Origin: Calidifontimicrobium sp035325925
Lineage (GTDB): Bacteria; Pseudomonadota; Gammaproteobacteria; Burkholderiales; Burkholderiaceae_C
DNA length: 64,000 nt
Assembly: GCF_035325925.1 (NCBI RefSeq)
Contig: NZ_DAOKZA010000015.1
Location: 1-64,000, forward strand
Direction of reading: 5' to 3'
The notes beneath the pieces were generated by a model. It worked only from the letters and a program-made list of their open reading frames with translations, was not told the DNA's origin and searched no databases. The stretch's first letter is position 1; the number at the start of each line of letters is the position of its first letter. Of the stretch, positions 30,400 to 41,104 are shown piece by piece. The position numbers and the translations under genes are program-made.

Positions 30400-32859
30400 T
30401 CACGTCGGCGGCGGGCGCCAGCGCCGCAGCAGCAGCGCGTTGGTCACCACGCTGACGCTGCTGAAGGCCATGGCCGCGCCGGCGATCACCGGGTTGAGCA
30501 GCCCCACCGCGGCGAGCGGGATGCCGACCACGTTGTAGGCGAAGGCCCAAAACAGGTTCTGGCGGATCTTCGCGTAGGTGCGGCGCGAGATGTCGATCGC
30601 CGCCACCACCAGCCGCGGGTCGCTGCGCATCAGCGTGATGCCTGCGGTCTCCATCGCGACGTCGGTGCCGCTGCCCATCGCGATGCCGACGTCGGCGGCC
30701 GCCAGCGCCGGCGCGTCGTTGATGCCGTCGCCGACCATCGCCACCGTCGCGCCGCCGGCCTTCAGCGCCATCACGGCCTGCGCCTTGGCCTCGGGCAGCA
30801 CCTGGGCGCGCACCTCGGTGATCCCCAGCCGCCGCGCCACCGCCTGCGCGCTGCCGGGGTTGTCGCCGGTGAGCATCACCGCCTCGATGCCCAGTGCACG
30901 CAGCCGCGCGACGGCGTCGGCGGCCGACGCCTTGGGCGCGTCGCCGAAGGCCAGCAGGCCGCGCACGCGCGCCGGGGTGCCTGTCGCGCCCTCGCCCTCG
31001 AGCAGCCACGACAGCGTGCGCCCGTCGGCCTCGAGCGCCGCGGCGCGCCCGGCCAGCGCGCCGGCATCGAGCCCGCGCTCGTGCAGCAGCCGAGTGCTGC
31101 CGATCGCCAGCAACCGTCCGTCGACCACCGCCTCGATGCCGCGCCCGGGCAGCGCGCGCACGCCGTCGGCAGCCGCGGGCCCGATGCCGTCGGCGCGCGC
31201 GCGCTCGAGCACCGCGCGGGCCAGCGGGTGCTCGCTGCGCGCCTGCAGCGCCGCCGCGTCGCGCAGCAGCGCCGGCTCGTCGTCGCCGTCGGCGGCGACC
31301 AGCGCGACCAGCGCAGGCCGGCCCTCGGTCAGCGTGCCGGTCTTGTCGAAGGCCACATGGGTCACGCGGTGCGCCACCTCGAGCGCCTGCGCGTCCTTGA
31401 TCAGGATGCCGTGGCGCGCGGCGACGCCGGTGCCGGCCATGATCGCCGTCGGCGTGGCCAGCCCCAGCGCGCACGGGCAGGCGATGACCAGCACCGACAC
31501 CGCGTTGATCAGCGCTGCCTGCGCGTCGCCGAGCCGCCACCAGCCCCCGGCGAACGCCAGCGCCGCGATCACCAGCACCACCGGCACGAACACCGCGGCG
31601 ACCTGGTCGACCAGGCGCTGGATCGGCGCCTTGGCCGCCTGCGCCGACTCGACCAGCCGGATGATGCGCGCCAGCGTGGTCTCGGCGCCGACGCCGGTGG
31701 TGCGCAGCACCAGCACGCCTTCGGCGTTGACCGAACCGCCGGTCACGCGGTCGCCCGCGCCCTTGGCCACCGGCAGGCTCTCGCCGGTGATCAGCGACTC
31801 GTCGACGTGGCTGCGCCCTTCGAGCACCTCGCCGTCGACCGGCAGCTTCTCGCCCGGCCGCACGACCACCACGTCGCCCGCGCGCACCTCGGCCAGCGGC
31901 ACCTCGGCCTCGGCGCCGTCGTCGCGACGCACACGCGCCGACGCCGGTCGAAGCGCCTGCAGCGCGCGGATCGCATCGCTGGTCTGGCGCTTGGCGCGCG
32001 CCTCGAGCCACTTGCCCAGCAGCACCAGCGTGATCACCGCCGCCGAGGCCTCGAAGTACAGATGCGGCGTGCCGTGGTCGGCGTGCCGCCACAGCAGCAC
32101 CAGCGACAGCCCGTAGGCGGCGCTGGTGCCCAGCGCGACCAGCAGGTCCATGTTGCCGGCGCCCGCGCGCACCGCCTTGAAGCCGGCGACGTAGAAGCGC
32201 GCGCCGAACACGAACTGCACCGGCGTGGCCAGCAGCCACTGCAGCCAGCCGGGCAGCATCGCGTCGATGCCCAGCGGCATCGCCAGCATCGGCGCGACCA
32301 GCGGCAGCGTCAGCAGCGCCGACAGCGCCACCGGCAGCCACGGCGGCGCGCGCCAGCCCTGCGCGGTGCCGGCGACGTCGGCCTCGGTCTGCACGTGCGC
32401 GGCGTAGCCGGCGCGTCGGACCGCGGCGACCAGCGCGTCGGCCGTCACCGTCGCCAGCGCGGTCACGCGCGCCGTCTCGGTGGCCAGGTTGACGCTCGCT
32501 GCGGCGACGCCGTCCACGCGCATCAGCGCCTTCTCGACGCGCGCCACGCACGACGCGCAGGTCATGCCGTCGATGCGCAGCGTGTGCTCGGCGTCGGACA
32601 CCTCGTAGCCGGCCTGGCGCACGGCGGCCACGAGCCGCTGCGCCGACACCGCCGGCGACGCCTGCACCGTCGCGGTCTCGGTGGCCAGGTTGACGCTGGC
32701 GGCCTGCACGCCGTCGACGCCGAGCAGCGCCTTCTCGACGCGGCGCACGCACGACGCGCAGGTCATGCCGCCGACCGGCAGGCGCAGCTCGCAGGCCGGG
32801 GCGGGCGCCGGGGTATCGGCCGCCACGAGGGTCGGAGTCGCCGTGGTGCTCGTGTTCAT
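30400..32859 (-). CDS. copA: Copper-translocating P-type ATPase with two HMA domains
   Basis: 819 residues from the ATG at 32859. Two N-terminal heavy-metal domains each carry GMTCASC. Then the P1B-ATPase core: TGES in the actuator domain, ACPCALGLATP (CPC metal site in helix 6), DKTGTLTEG phosphorylation site, SEHPLARA, GDGINDAPAL hinge, and the C-terminal NALLLRRWR. The CPC plus MxxSS pattern (MAFSSVSVVTNA) marks Cu(I) export. Probably supports copper homeostasis, including the copper oxidase in this window. Confidence 0.94.
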   Translation of the reverse strand: MNTSTTATPTLVAADTPAPAPACELRLPVGGMTCASCVRRVEKALLGVDGVQAASVNLATETATVQASPAVSAQRLVAAVRQAGYEVSDAEHTLRIDGMTCASCVARVEKALMRVDGVAAASVNLATETARVTALATVTADALVAAVRRAGYAAHVQTEADVAGTAQGWRAPPWLPVALSALLTLPLVAPMLAMPLGIDAMLPGWLQWLLATPVQFVFGARFYVAGFKAVRAGAGNMDLLVALGTSAAYGLSLVLLWRHADHGTPHLYFEASAAVITLVLLGKWLEARAKRQTSDAIRALQALRPASARVRRDDGAEAEVPLAEVRAGDVVVVRPGEKLPVDGEVLEGRSHVDESLITGESLPVAKGAGDRVTGGSVNAEGVLVLRTTGVGAETTLARIIRLVESAQAAKAPIQRLVDQVAAVFVPVVLVIAALAFAGGWWRLGDAQAALINAVSVLVIACPCALGLATPTAIMAGTGVAARHGILIKDAQALEVAHRVTHVAFDKTGTLTEGRPALVALVAADGDDEPALLRDAAALQARSEHPLARAVLERARADGIGPAAADGVRALPGRGIEAVVDGRLLAIGSTRLLHERGLDAGALAGRAAALEADGRTLSWLLEGEGATGTPARVRGLLAFGDAPKASAADAVARLRALGIEAVMLTGDNPGSAQAVARRLGITEVRAQVLPEAKAQAVMALKAGGATVAMVGDGINDAPALAAADVGIAMGSGTDVAMETAGITLMRSDPRLVVAAIDISRRTYAKIRQNLFWAFAYNVVGIPLAAVGLLNPVIAGAAMAFSSVSVVTNALLLRRWRPPPT

Positions 32860-32990
32860 CGTTCGTGCGTGCGGCCGGGCCGCTGGCGTGCGGGCATCAG
32901 CGTCGGGGCCGCCAGGTGCATTGTCCGCTGCGCGGCCGCCGCGGGTCGCGGCCGAGGTCATGCTCCGCGCGCTGCGCGAGGACTTCGCCG

Positions 32991-33611
32991 ACGGACCACG
33001 ACCTGACCCTGTACACGCACCCGCGCTCGCGCGGTCGCACCGTGCGCTGGATGCTCGAGGAGATCGGCGTGCCGTACCGCGTCGAGCCGCTGGCCTTCGC
33101 AACGACGATGAAGTCGCCGCAGTACCTGGCGATCAACGCGATGGGCAAGGTGCCGGCGCTGCGCCACGGCGACGTCGTCGTCACCGAGTGCGCCGCGATC
33201 TGCGCCTACCTCGCCGACGCGTTCCCTCAGGCGCAGCTGGCGCCGCCGCCGGCCGAGCGCGGCGCGTACTACCGCTGGCTGTTCTTCGCCGCCGGCCCGC
33301 TCGAGGCGGCGATCACCGACCGCGCGCTCGGCGTCGAACCGACCGACGCGCAGCGCGGCTTCGTCGGGTACGGCTCGTTCGACGCCGTCGTCGACACCGT
33401 TGACCGCGCGCTGGCCGGGCGCGAACACATCGCCGGCCGCCGCTTCAGCGCCGCCGACGTCTACGTCGGTGCCAGCGTCGCGTTCGCGCTGCAGTTCGGC
33501 AGCCTGCCACGGCGCGACAGCTTCGCGGCCTACGCCGACCGGCTGGCGCAGCGCCCGGCGCGCCGGCGTGCGCTGCGCCTCGACGACGAACTGCTCGCCG
33601 CGATGCGCTGA
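32991..33611 (+). CDS. Glutathione S-transferase, possible ACG start
   Basis: The G-site half (TLYTHPRSRGRTVRWMLEEIG ... NAMGKVPALRHGDVVVTECAAICAYLADAFP) and the C-terminal helical domain are complete. No ATG, GTG or TTG lies where the family normally begins (about two residues before DLTLYTHP). An ACG at 32991, 8 nt after GAGGA, gives a protein of 206 residues, the normal GST length. The next ATG would remove the glutathione site, and a GTG further upstream adds a poor Arg-rich leader. Substrate unknown. Confidence 0.8.
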   Translation, partial: TDHDLTLYTHPRSRGRTVRWMLEEIGVPYRVEPLAFATTMKSPQYLAINAMGKVPALRHGDVVVTECAAICAYLADAFPQAQLAPPPAERGAYYRWLFFAAGPLEAAITDRALGVEPTDAQRGFVGYGSFDAVVDTVDRALAGREHIAGRRFSAADVYVGASVAFALQFGSLPRRDSFAAYADRLAQRPARRRALRLDDELLAAMR

Positions 33612-33640
33612 CGCACGGCGCGGCCGGCATCCGGGCGGCC

Positions 33641-36600
33641 TCAGTGCCGATCGGCCGGCATCGCCGCGGGCAGCACCGCGCCGCCGCCCTCGCCCGCCGC
33701 GGCCGGTCGGCGCTGGCGCACCAGGTAGCTGTAGAGCACCGGCACGACGACCAGCGTCAGCAGCGTCGAGGTGATCAGCCCGCCGATGATCGCGCGGCCC
33801 ATCGGCGCCTGGATCTCGCCGCCGTCGTTGAGCGCCAGCGCCAGCGGCAGCATGCCGAAGATCATCGCCGCGGTGGTCATGATGATCGGGCGCATGCGGA
33901 TCAGCCCGGCCTGCAGCAGCGCGTCGGGCACGCTGGCCCCGGCGCGGCGCGCATGGTTGGCGAAGTCGACGAGCAGGATCGCGTTCTTCACCACCAGCCC
34001 CATCAGCATCACCAGCCCGATCATCGAGAACACGTTGAGCGTGCTGCGCCACAGCAGCAGCGCGAGCATCACGCCGATCAGCGCCAGCGGCAGGCTGGCC
34101 ATGATCGCGATCGGCTGCAGGAAGCTGCCGAACTGGCTGGCCAGCACGATGTAGATGAAGATCACCGCCAGGGCCATCGCGCCGAGCATCGCCGCGAAGG
34201 CCTCCTGCTGGTCGCGCGTCGCGCCGCCGACGTCGAAGCGGTAGCCCGGCGGCAGCTGCGTGCTCTTGACGAGCTTCTGCACGTCGGCGCCGACGTCGCC
34301 CGCCGGGCGGCCCTCGACGCCGGCGAAGATCGCCTCGCGACGCTGCAGGTCCTGGCGGCGGATCACCTCGGGGTTGGCCACCGCGACGATGTCGGCGACG
34401 CGGTCGAGTGCGATGGCGGTGCCGTCGCGCGCAAAGGCCACCGGCAGCGCACGCAACTGCTCGACGCGTTCGCGCTGCACCTGCGGCAGGCGCAGCAGCA
34501 CCTCGACCTGCTCGCCGTCCGGCGTGGTCCAGTAGGTCGCGACCTCGCCGCTGACGTAGGCGCGCAGGCTCGACGCCAGCTGCGGCGGCGTCAGCCCGAG
34601 CTCGCGCACCGCCGCGGGTTTCAGCCGCACCGCGTAGGTCGGCAGGCCCGGCTTGGCCGACAGTTCGAGGTCGACGACGCCGGGGATGCGCTTGACCTGC
34701 TCGGCGAAGTCCTGCGCGACCTTGACCAGCCCGTCGGCGTCGTGGCCGAGGATCGCGACGTAGATCGGCCGGTTGAAGCCGATCGAGACCTCGATGCCCG
34801 GGATCTTCGCGATGCGCTCGCGGATCGCGTCCTCCACCTGCTTCTGCGTGCGGCGGCGCTGGTCGCGGTCGACCAGCCCGATGTTGAGCACCGCCTGGTT
34901 GCGTCCCACCGCCAGGCCCTGGCCCTCGCCGCCGACGTTGGTCGACACGGTCCTGACCTCGGGGAAGCCGGCGAGGATGTCCTCGATCTGGCGGATCTTC
35001 GCGTCGCTGCGCGCCAGGCTCGAGCCCACCGGCATGCGCACGCTCAGCTGCGTGAAGCTCTGGTCGGTCTCGGGGACGAACTCGCTGCCGACCACCGGCG
35101 CCAGCGCCAGCGCCACGACGAAGCTCGCCGCGCCGGTGGCGACGATCACGCCGCGCGGCGTCAGCGTCGCGCGCCGCCAGCGCCGCGGCTGGGTCTTGTC
35201 GCGCCGCGCCTGCGCGTCGAACGGGTGGCCGTACGCGGGCCACGGCAGCGCGAAGCGTCGTGCGCTGAACGCCCAGCGGATCAGCCGCTCGTACAGCGCG
35301 TGCAGCGCGTCGAGGCCGCGGTCGGTGGCGCGGATCAGGCTGCCGAGCACCGGCAGGCGCCGCAGGCGTTCGCCGGGCGGGTCCTTCCACACCGACGACA
35401 GCATCGGGTCGAGCGTGAAGCTGACGAACAGGCTCACCAGCACCGCCACCGCCACCGTGATGCCGAAGGGGTAGAAGAACTTGCCGACGATGCCGCCCAT
35501 GAACGCGACCGGCACGAACACCGCGCAGATCGCGAACGTCGTGGCCATCACCGCCAGTCCGATCTCCTCGGTGCCCTCGCGCGCCGCGCGATGGTGGTCC
35601 TTGCCCAGTGCGAGGTGGCGCACGATGTTCTCGCGCACGACGATCGCGTCGTCGATCAGCAGGCCGATGCACAGGCTCAGCGCCATCATCGTCATGAAGT
35701 TCAGCGTGAAGCCGAACGCGTGCACCGCGATGAAGCTGGAGATCACCGCGATCGGCAGCGTCAGCCCGGTGATCACCGTGCTGCGCCACGAGTGCAGGAA
35801 CAGGAACACGATGGCGACCGTCAGCGCCGCGCCCTCGATCAGCGTGCGCTGCAGCCCGCGCAGGCTGTCCTGCACCCAGTCGCTGTTGGCGTAGACCAGC
35901 GGCAGGTCGACGTCGGCGGGCAGCGTCTTGCGCAGTTCGTCGAGCGCGGCCTTGACCGCCTCGCCGGTGGCGACGATGTTCGCGTCCTGCTGCTTGAAGA
36001 CGTTGAAGTTGACCGCCGGCTGGCCGTTGATGCGCGCCACCGACTCGGCCTCGCGCTCGCGCTCGACGAGCGTGCCCAGGTCGCCCAGTCGCAGCGGCAG
36101 CCCCTGGTGGTGCGCGACCACGAGGTCGGCGAACTCGCGCGGGTCGCGCACGCGGCCCTCGACGCGCAGCAACGCGTCGGCCAGCGGCTCGCTGAGCAGC
36201 CCGACCGGTTGGTCGGTGTTGACCTGCGCCAGCGCCTGCGCCACCTCGGCCGGCGTGACCGCGTAAGCCGCCAGCCGCGCCGGGTCGAGGTCGACGCGCA
36301 CCTCGCGCGTGGCCAGCCCGTTGACCTCGACGCGCGCGACGCCCTCGACGCGCTGCAGCCGGCGCGCCACCGTCTGCTCGGCCAGCAGCGACAGCTCGCG
36401 CGGGCTGCGCGTGGCCGAGCGCAGCGCGGCGACGACCACCGGCTGGCTGTTCTCGCTGTCGTAGCGCGCCACCGTGGGCGCCTTCGCGTCGCGCGGGAAC
36501 GCTGCCTGCACCGCGGCGACGCGGTCGCGCACGTCCTGCATCGCGCGGCCCATGTCGGCATTCAGGCTGAACTCGACGCTGGTCTGGCTGCGCCCCTCGA

Positions 36601-36853
36601 AGCTGCGCGAGGTGATGCGCTTGACGCCGGCGATGCCGTTGAGCGCCTCCTCGATCGGCTTGGTCAGTTCGCGCTCGACCGCTTCCGGGCTCGCGCCCGG
36701 GTAGCGCACGTCGACGTAGGCCACCGGCGGCGCGACGTCGGGCATCTGCTCGACGCCCAGGCGCGCATAGCTGAACAGGCCGAGCACGGTCAGCGCGACC
36801 ATCACCATCGTCGCGAACACCGGGTGCGCGATCGACACGCGGGTGATCCACAT
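33641..36853 (-). CDS. RND-family efflux transporter permease (AcrB-like)
   Basis: 1070 residues, inner-membrane proton-driven pump. Helix 1 (ATMVMVALTVLGLFSYARL), the two periplasmic porter regions, helix-4 acidic pair in GLLIDDAIVVRENI, and helix-10 Lys in GLVVKNAILLVDF are all present; C-terminal GMLPLALALNDGGE follows. The DD/K relay of proton-coupled HAE1 pumps is intact. It follows its adaptor gene by 10 bp on the same transcript. No outer-membrane channel gene is adjacent, so it probably borrows a TolC-like protein. Substrates are not predictable. Confidence 0.92.
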   Translation of the reverse strand: MWITRVSIAHPVFATMVMVALTVLGLFSYARLGVEQMPDVAPPVAYVDVRYPGASPEAVERELTKPIEEALNGIAGVKRITSRSFEGRSQTSVEFSLNADMGRAMQDVRDRVAAVQAAFPRDAKAPTVARYDSENSQPVVVAALRSATRSPRELSLLAEQTVARRLQRVEGVARVEVNGLATREVRVDLDPARLAAYAVTPAEVAQALAQVNTDQPVGLLSEPLADALLRVEGRVRDPREFADLVVAHHQGLPLRLGDLGTLVEREREAESVARINGQPAVNFNVFKQQDANIVATGEAVKAALDELRKTLPADVDLPLVYANSDWVQDSLRGLQRTLIEGAALTVAIVFLFLHSWRSTVITGLTLPIAVISSFIAVHAFGFTLNFMTMMALSLCIGLLIDDAIVVRENIVRHLALGKDHHRAAREGTEEIGLAVMATTFAICAVFVPVAFMGGIVGKFFYPFGITVAVAVLVSLFVSFTLDPMLSSVWKDPPGERLRRLPVLGSLIRATDRGLDALHALYERLIRWAFSARRFALPWPAYGHPFDAQARRDKTQPRRWRRATLTPRGVIVATGAASFVVALALAPVVGSEFVPETDQSFTQLSVRMPVGSSLARSDAKIRQIEDILAGFPEVRTVSTNVGGEGQGLAVGRNQAVLNIGLVDRDQRRRTQKQVEDAIRERIAKIPGIEVSIGFNRPIYVAILGHDADGLVKVAQDFAEQVKRIPGVVDLELSAKPGLPTYAVRLKPAAVRELGLTPPQLASSLRAYVSGEVATYWTTPDGEQVEVLLRLPQVQRERVEQLRALPVAFARDGTAIALDRVADIVAVANPEVIRRQDLQRREAIFAGVEGRPAGDVGADVQKLVKSTQLPPGYRFDVGGATRDQQEAFAAMLGAMALAVIFIYIVLASQFGSFLQPIAIMASLPLALIGVMLALLLWRSTLNVFSMIGLVMLMGLVVKNAILLVDFANHARRAGASVPDALLQAGLIRMRPIIMTTAAMIFGMLPLALALNDGGEIQAPMGRAIIGGLITSTLLTLVVVPVLYSYLVRQRRPAAAGEGGGAVLPAAMPADRH

Positions 36854-36863
36854 CGCCGCGCCC

Positions 36864-38033
36864 TCAGTTCACCGCCGGCGCCGCCGGATTCGACGCCACC
36901 GGCGCCGTCGACGCGCCCGCGGCGACCACCGCCTTCGCGCCCTCGCGCAGCTGCTCGAAGCGCGCGCCGAGCACCGTGTCGCCCGGCGACACGCCGCCGA
37001 GCACCTCGACGCGTCCGCCGGCGCCGTCGCGGCGCCCCAGCGTGACGCTGCGGCGCGCCAGCGCGCCGTCGGCGATGACCCATACCGCGTGCTGGCCGGC
37101 GGCGCCGACGATCGCGCCGGCCGGCAGCGTCAGCCGCTCGACGCCGTCGTCGAGCGTCACGCGCGCCATCGCGTACTGCCCGGCGCGCAGCCGCTCGTCG
37201 GGGTTGGCCAGCGCGACGACGACGCCGATCGCGCGCGTGCCAGCCTCGGCGGCCGGCGCGATGCGCGCCAGCGTGGCCTGCAGCGCGGCGTCGACGCCCT
37301 CGACCTGCACCTGCACCGGCATGCCGGGCGCCAGCCGCGAGACCTCGTGCGTGCCCACGCTGCCGGCGAGTTCGAGCGTGCGCAGGTCGACCAGCGTCAG
37401 CACCGGCTGCTCGGCGGCGAGCTTCTCTCCCGGCAGCGCGTGGCGTTTGGCGACCAGCCCCGCGATCGGCGCCACCAGCGCCGCATCGCGGCGCGTCACG
37501 CGCAGCGTGTCGACCTGCGCCTGCGCCGCGCGCAGCTGCGCCTGCGCCGCGTCGAGCGCGGTCTGCGACGCCTGCAGCGCGTTCGGCGAGATGAAGTTCT
37601 GGTCGGCCAGCGCACGGTTGGCCGCGTGGTCGCGCTCGGCGCGCGCGAGCTGCGCGCGCGCCGACTCGAGCATCGCGTGGCGCTCGCCCAGGCGCGCGTC
37701 GAGTTCGGCGAGGTCGAGCGTGGCCAGCACCTGGCCGGCGCGCACGCGGCTGCCTTCGGCCACCGCGAGCGCGAGCAGCGTGCCGGGCGACTTGGTGCGC
37801 ACCACCGCGCTGTTCGGCGCCACCAGCGGCCCGGAGAACGACAGCACCAGCGGCATCGTCGCGGCCTGCGGCCGCACCACCTCGGCGGCGGCGAACTCGA
37901 GCGTGACCTCGGGCTTGTCCTTCTTCTTGCCGAACCCCAACCAGCCCTTGCCGCCACCGACCGTCGCCGTGGCGGCCAGCGCCGCCGCCATCAGCAGCGC
38001 GCCCACCCCCCAGGCCATGCGCCTCTTGTTCAT
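36864..38033 (-). CDS. RND efflux periplasmic adaptor (membrane fusion protein)
   Basis: 389 residues. N-terminal membrane anchor or signal (GVGALLMAAALAATATVGGG), the split lipoyl/barrel-sandwich domain (VVRTKSPGTLLALAVAEGSRVRAGQVLATLD and LVAPIAGLVAKRHALPGEKLA), a helical hairpin between them (LESARAQLARAERDHAANRALADQ and so on) and beta-barrel plus MP domains. It links the pump encoded 10 bp downstream to an outer-membrane channel. Confidence 0.92.
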   Translation of the reverse strand: MNKRRMAWGVGALLMAAALAATATVGGGKGWLGFGKKKDKPEVTLEFAAAEVVRPQAATMPLVLSFSGPLVAPNSAVVRTKSPGTLLALAVAEGSRVRAGQVLATLDLAELDARLGERHAMLESARAQLARAERDHAANRALADQNFISPNALQASQTALDAAQAQLRAAQAQVDTLRVTRRDAALVAPIAGLVAKRHALPGEKLAAEQPVLTLVDLRTLELAGSVGTHEVSRLAPGMPVQVQVEGVDAALQATLARIAPAAEAGTRAIGVVVALANPDERLRAGQYAMARVTLDDGVERLTLPAGAIVGAAGQHAVWVIADGALARRSVTLGRRDGAGGRVEVLGGVSPGDTVLGARFEQLREGAKAVVAAGASTAPVASNPAAPAVN

Positions 38034-38185
38034 CGCACCGTCCTTTGCCTTGTCCTGTCGCGACGGCGCGTGACCGCCGCGATCGCGTCGCTCTCGTGAA
38101 GCGCGCGCAGTCTATGCCTGCGTCGGCGGCGCGCCCAGGGGGCCTGCGACGGGCTGCGCCGCCCCGGCGACGAAATGCCCGGGCG

Positions 38186-38202
38186 GGCGACGGACCGTCG
38201 CC
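38186..38202 (-). terminator. Strong dyad downstream of acuI
   Basis: GGCGACGG, one central base, CCGTCGCC, in the 206-bp gap between acuI and the RND adaptor gene. Likely 3' structure of the acuI transcript; no T-tract. Confidence 0.35.
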
Positions 38203-38239
38203 GGCGTCAACGGGACGGGCGGGCCGTGCGCCGCGGCGC

Positions 38240-39223
<984 letters not shown>

Positions 39224-39294
39224 GACAACTCCCGGCGCCTCGGCGCCACTTGGTGAATCGTGCGTAAGTCGTTGACTCGTCACGACATTCCGTC

Positions 39295-39322
39295 TTGACG
39301 ACGGGTCTTCGGCTGGTATTCT
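39295..39322 (+). promoter_or_regulatory. Promoter with TTGACG / TATTCT, directly before the NlpC gene
   Basis: -35 TTGACG at 39295-39300, 16-bp spacer, -10 TATTCT at 39317-39322. The ATG is at 39329, so transcription would start at or within a base or two of the start codon. The following gene may be leaderless. Confidence 0.55.
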
Positions 39323-39328
39323 GCCGCG

Positions 39329-39913
39329 ATGCCGCCACACCCGGTCACTGCCGTCTTCGCTGCCGTCGCCGTCGTGCTCGTGCTGGCAGGCTGTGCGGGC
39401 GCGCCGGTGCCGCGCGCCGGCGAATCGCAGCCAGCGTCGCCCGGGGCCGGCGCGCCGCACGGCGGGGCGCCCGAGATCGTGCTCGCCGCGCTGAACTTCC
39501 TCGACCGCCCGTACGCGCGCGGCGGCGACGGCGCCGCGCACCCGACCCAGGGTGGCTTCGACTGCAGCGGGTTCACGCGCCATGTCTACGCGGTCGCCGC
39601 CGGCTGGGCGCTGCCGCGCACCGCGCACGAGCAGGCGCACGCCCCGGGCCTGGTCGGCGTCGAACGCGACGCGCTGCAGCCGGGTGACCTGGTGTTCTTC
39701 AACACGCTGCGGCGCCGCTTCTCGCACGTCGGCGTGTACATCGGCGGCGGGCGTTTCATCCACGCGCCGCGCGTCGGCGCGCAAGTGCGCGTCGAGAGCC
39801 TGCGCGTCGACTACTGGGCGCGCCGCTTCGACGGCGCGCGCCGCGCGCCGTCGGCCGACGACCGGTTCGTGCGCACTGCGCTGCCGGCCGGCCCTGCCGA
39901 CGACAGGCCCTGA
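39329..39913 (+). CDS. NlpC/P60 family lipoprotein peptidase
   Basis: 194 residues; lipoprotein signal with lipobox LAGC (Cys about residue 24). The NlpC/P60 (C40) domain has the catalytic Cys in GFDCSGFTRHV, His in SHVGVYIGGGRF and third residue His in FIHAPR. It cleaves peptidoglycan stem peptides in the periplasm. There is no Shine-Dalgarno, in line with a leaderless mRNA. It lies 47 bp upstream of moaA. Confidence 0.93.
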   Translation: MPPHPVTAVFAAVAVVLVLAGCAGAPVPRAGESQPASPGAGAPHGGAPEIVLAALNFLDRPYARGGDGAAHPTQGGFDCSGFTRHVYAVAAGWALPRTAHEQAHAPGLVGVERDALQPGDLVFFNTLRRRFSHVGVYIGGGRFIHAPRVGAQVRVESLRVDYWARRFDGARRAPSADDRFVRTALPAGPADDRP

Positions 39914-39960
39914 GGCGGCGCGCCGGCGGCGGCGCGGCGCGTGGCGGCACAATCGGCCGC

Positions 39961-41082
39961 ATGGCCGAACGCACGATTCCGATCGCCGACCACCGCTACC
40001 GCGCGTCGGTGCCGGCGGTGCCGGCGGTGCCGCAGCCGCCCAGCGGGCTGCTGTCGGACCGGCTCGGGCGGCCGCTGCGCGACCTGCGCATCTCGGTGAC
40101 CGACCGCTGCAACTTCCGCTGCAGCTACTGCATGCCCAAGGAGATCTTCGACGGCACCTACCGTTTCCTGCCGCACGCGTCGCTGCTGAGCTTCGAGGAG
40201 ATCACGCGGCTGGCGCGCGTGTTCGTCGCGCACGGCGTGCACAAGATCCGCCTGACCGGCGGCGAGCCGCTGCTGCGCAAGCACCTCGAGCAGCTGATCG
40301 CGATGCTCGCCGCGCTGCGCGACGTCGACGGTCGGCCGCTGGACCTGACGCTGACCACCAACGCGACGCTGCTCGCGCGCAAGGCCGCGGCGCTGCAGGC
40401 CGCCGGCCTGCAGCGCGTGACCGTCAGCCTCGACGCGCTCGACGACCGCGTGTTCCGCGCGATGAACGACGTCGACTTCCCGGTGGCCGGCGTGCTCGAG
40501 GGCATCGACGAGGCGATGCGCGTGGGGCTGGGGCCGCTGAAGGTCAACATGGTCGTCAAGCGCGGCACCAACGACCACGAGATCGTGCCGATGGCGCGCT
40601 TCTTCCGCGAGCGCTACGAGGGCCGCGTGATCCTGCGCTTCATCGAGTTCATGGACGTCGGCACGACCAACGGCTGGCGCATGGACCACGTGCTGCCCTC
40701 GGCGCAGGTGCTCGAGCGGCTGCACGCGGTGTTCCCGCTCGAGCCGGTCGAGCCGAACTGCAGCGGCGAGACCGCCGAGCGCTGGCGCTACCGCGACGGC
40801 GGCGGCGAGATCGGCCTGATCAGCAGCGTCACGCAGGCCTTCTGCCGCGACTGCAACCGCGCGCGCCTGTCCACCGAAGGCAAGCTGTACCTGTGCCTGT
40901 TCGCCACGCGCGGGCACGACCTGCGCGCGCTGCTGCGCGGCGGCGCCAGCGACGCGCAGCTCGCCGGCGCCGTCGGCCAGGTTTGGGCCGGCCGCGACGA
41001 CCGCTACTCGGAACTGCGCAGCGCCGGACGGGCGCCGACCGACGGTGAACGGCGCGTCGAGATGCACTACATCGGCGGCTGA
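39961..41082 (+). CDS. moaA: GTP 3',8-cyclase, molybdenum cofactor biosynthesis protein A
   Basis: 373 residues, radical SAM enzyme starting Moco synthesis. N-terminal cluster CNFRCSYCMPKEIF (CxxxCxxC), TGGEPLLR, C-terminal second cluster CRDCNRARLSTEGKLYLCLF and the terminal Gly-Gly pair required for activity. A -10-like CACAAT at 39948-39953 is placed 7 bp before the ATG. Followed by moeA, 22 bp later. Confidence 0.96.
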   Translation: MAERTIPIADHRYRASVPAVPAVPQPPSGLLSDRLGRPLRDLRISVTDRCNFRCSYCMPKEIFDGTYRFLPHASLLSFEEITRLARVFVAHGVHKIRLTGGEPLLRKHLEQLIAMLAALRDVDGRPLDLTLTTNATLLARKAAALQAAGLQRVTVSLDALDDRVFRAMNDVDFPVAGVLEGIDEAMRVGLGPLKVNMVVKRGTNDHEIVPMARFFRERYEGRVILRFIEFMDVGTTNGWRMDHVLPSAQVLERLHAVFPLEPVEPNCSGETAERWRYRDGGGEIGLISSVTQAFCRDCNRARLSTEGKLYLCLFATRGHDLRALLRGGASDAQLAGAVGQVWAGRDDRYSELRSAGRAPTDGERRVEMHYIGG

Positions 41083-41104
41083 ACATCGGCGCGCCGCGAC
41101 GACG

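Noticed and set aside
39914..39960. Molybdenum-cofactor riboswitch before moaA
   Set aside because: Only 47 bp separate the NlpC stop and moaA start, too short for the aptamer.
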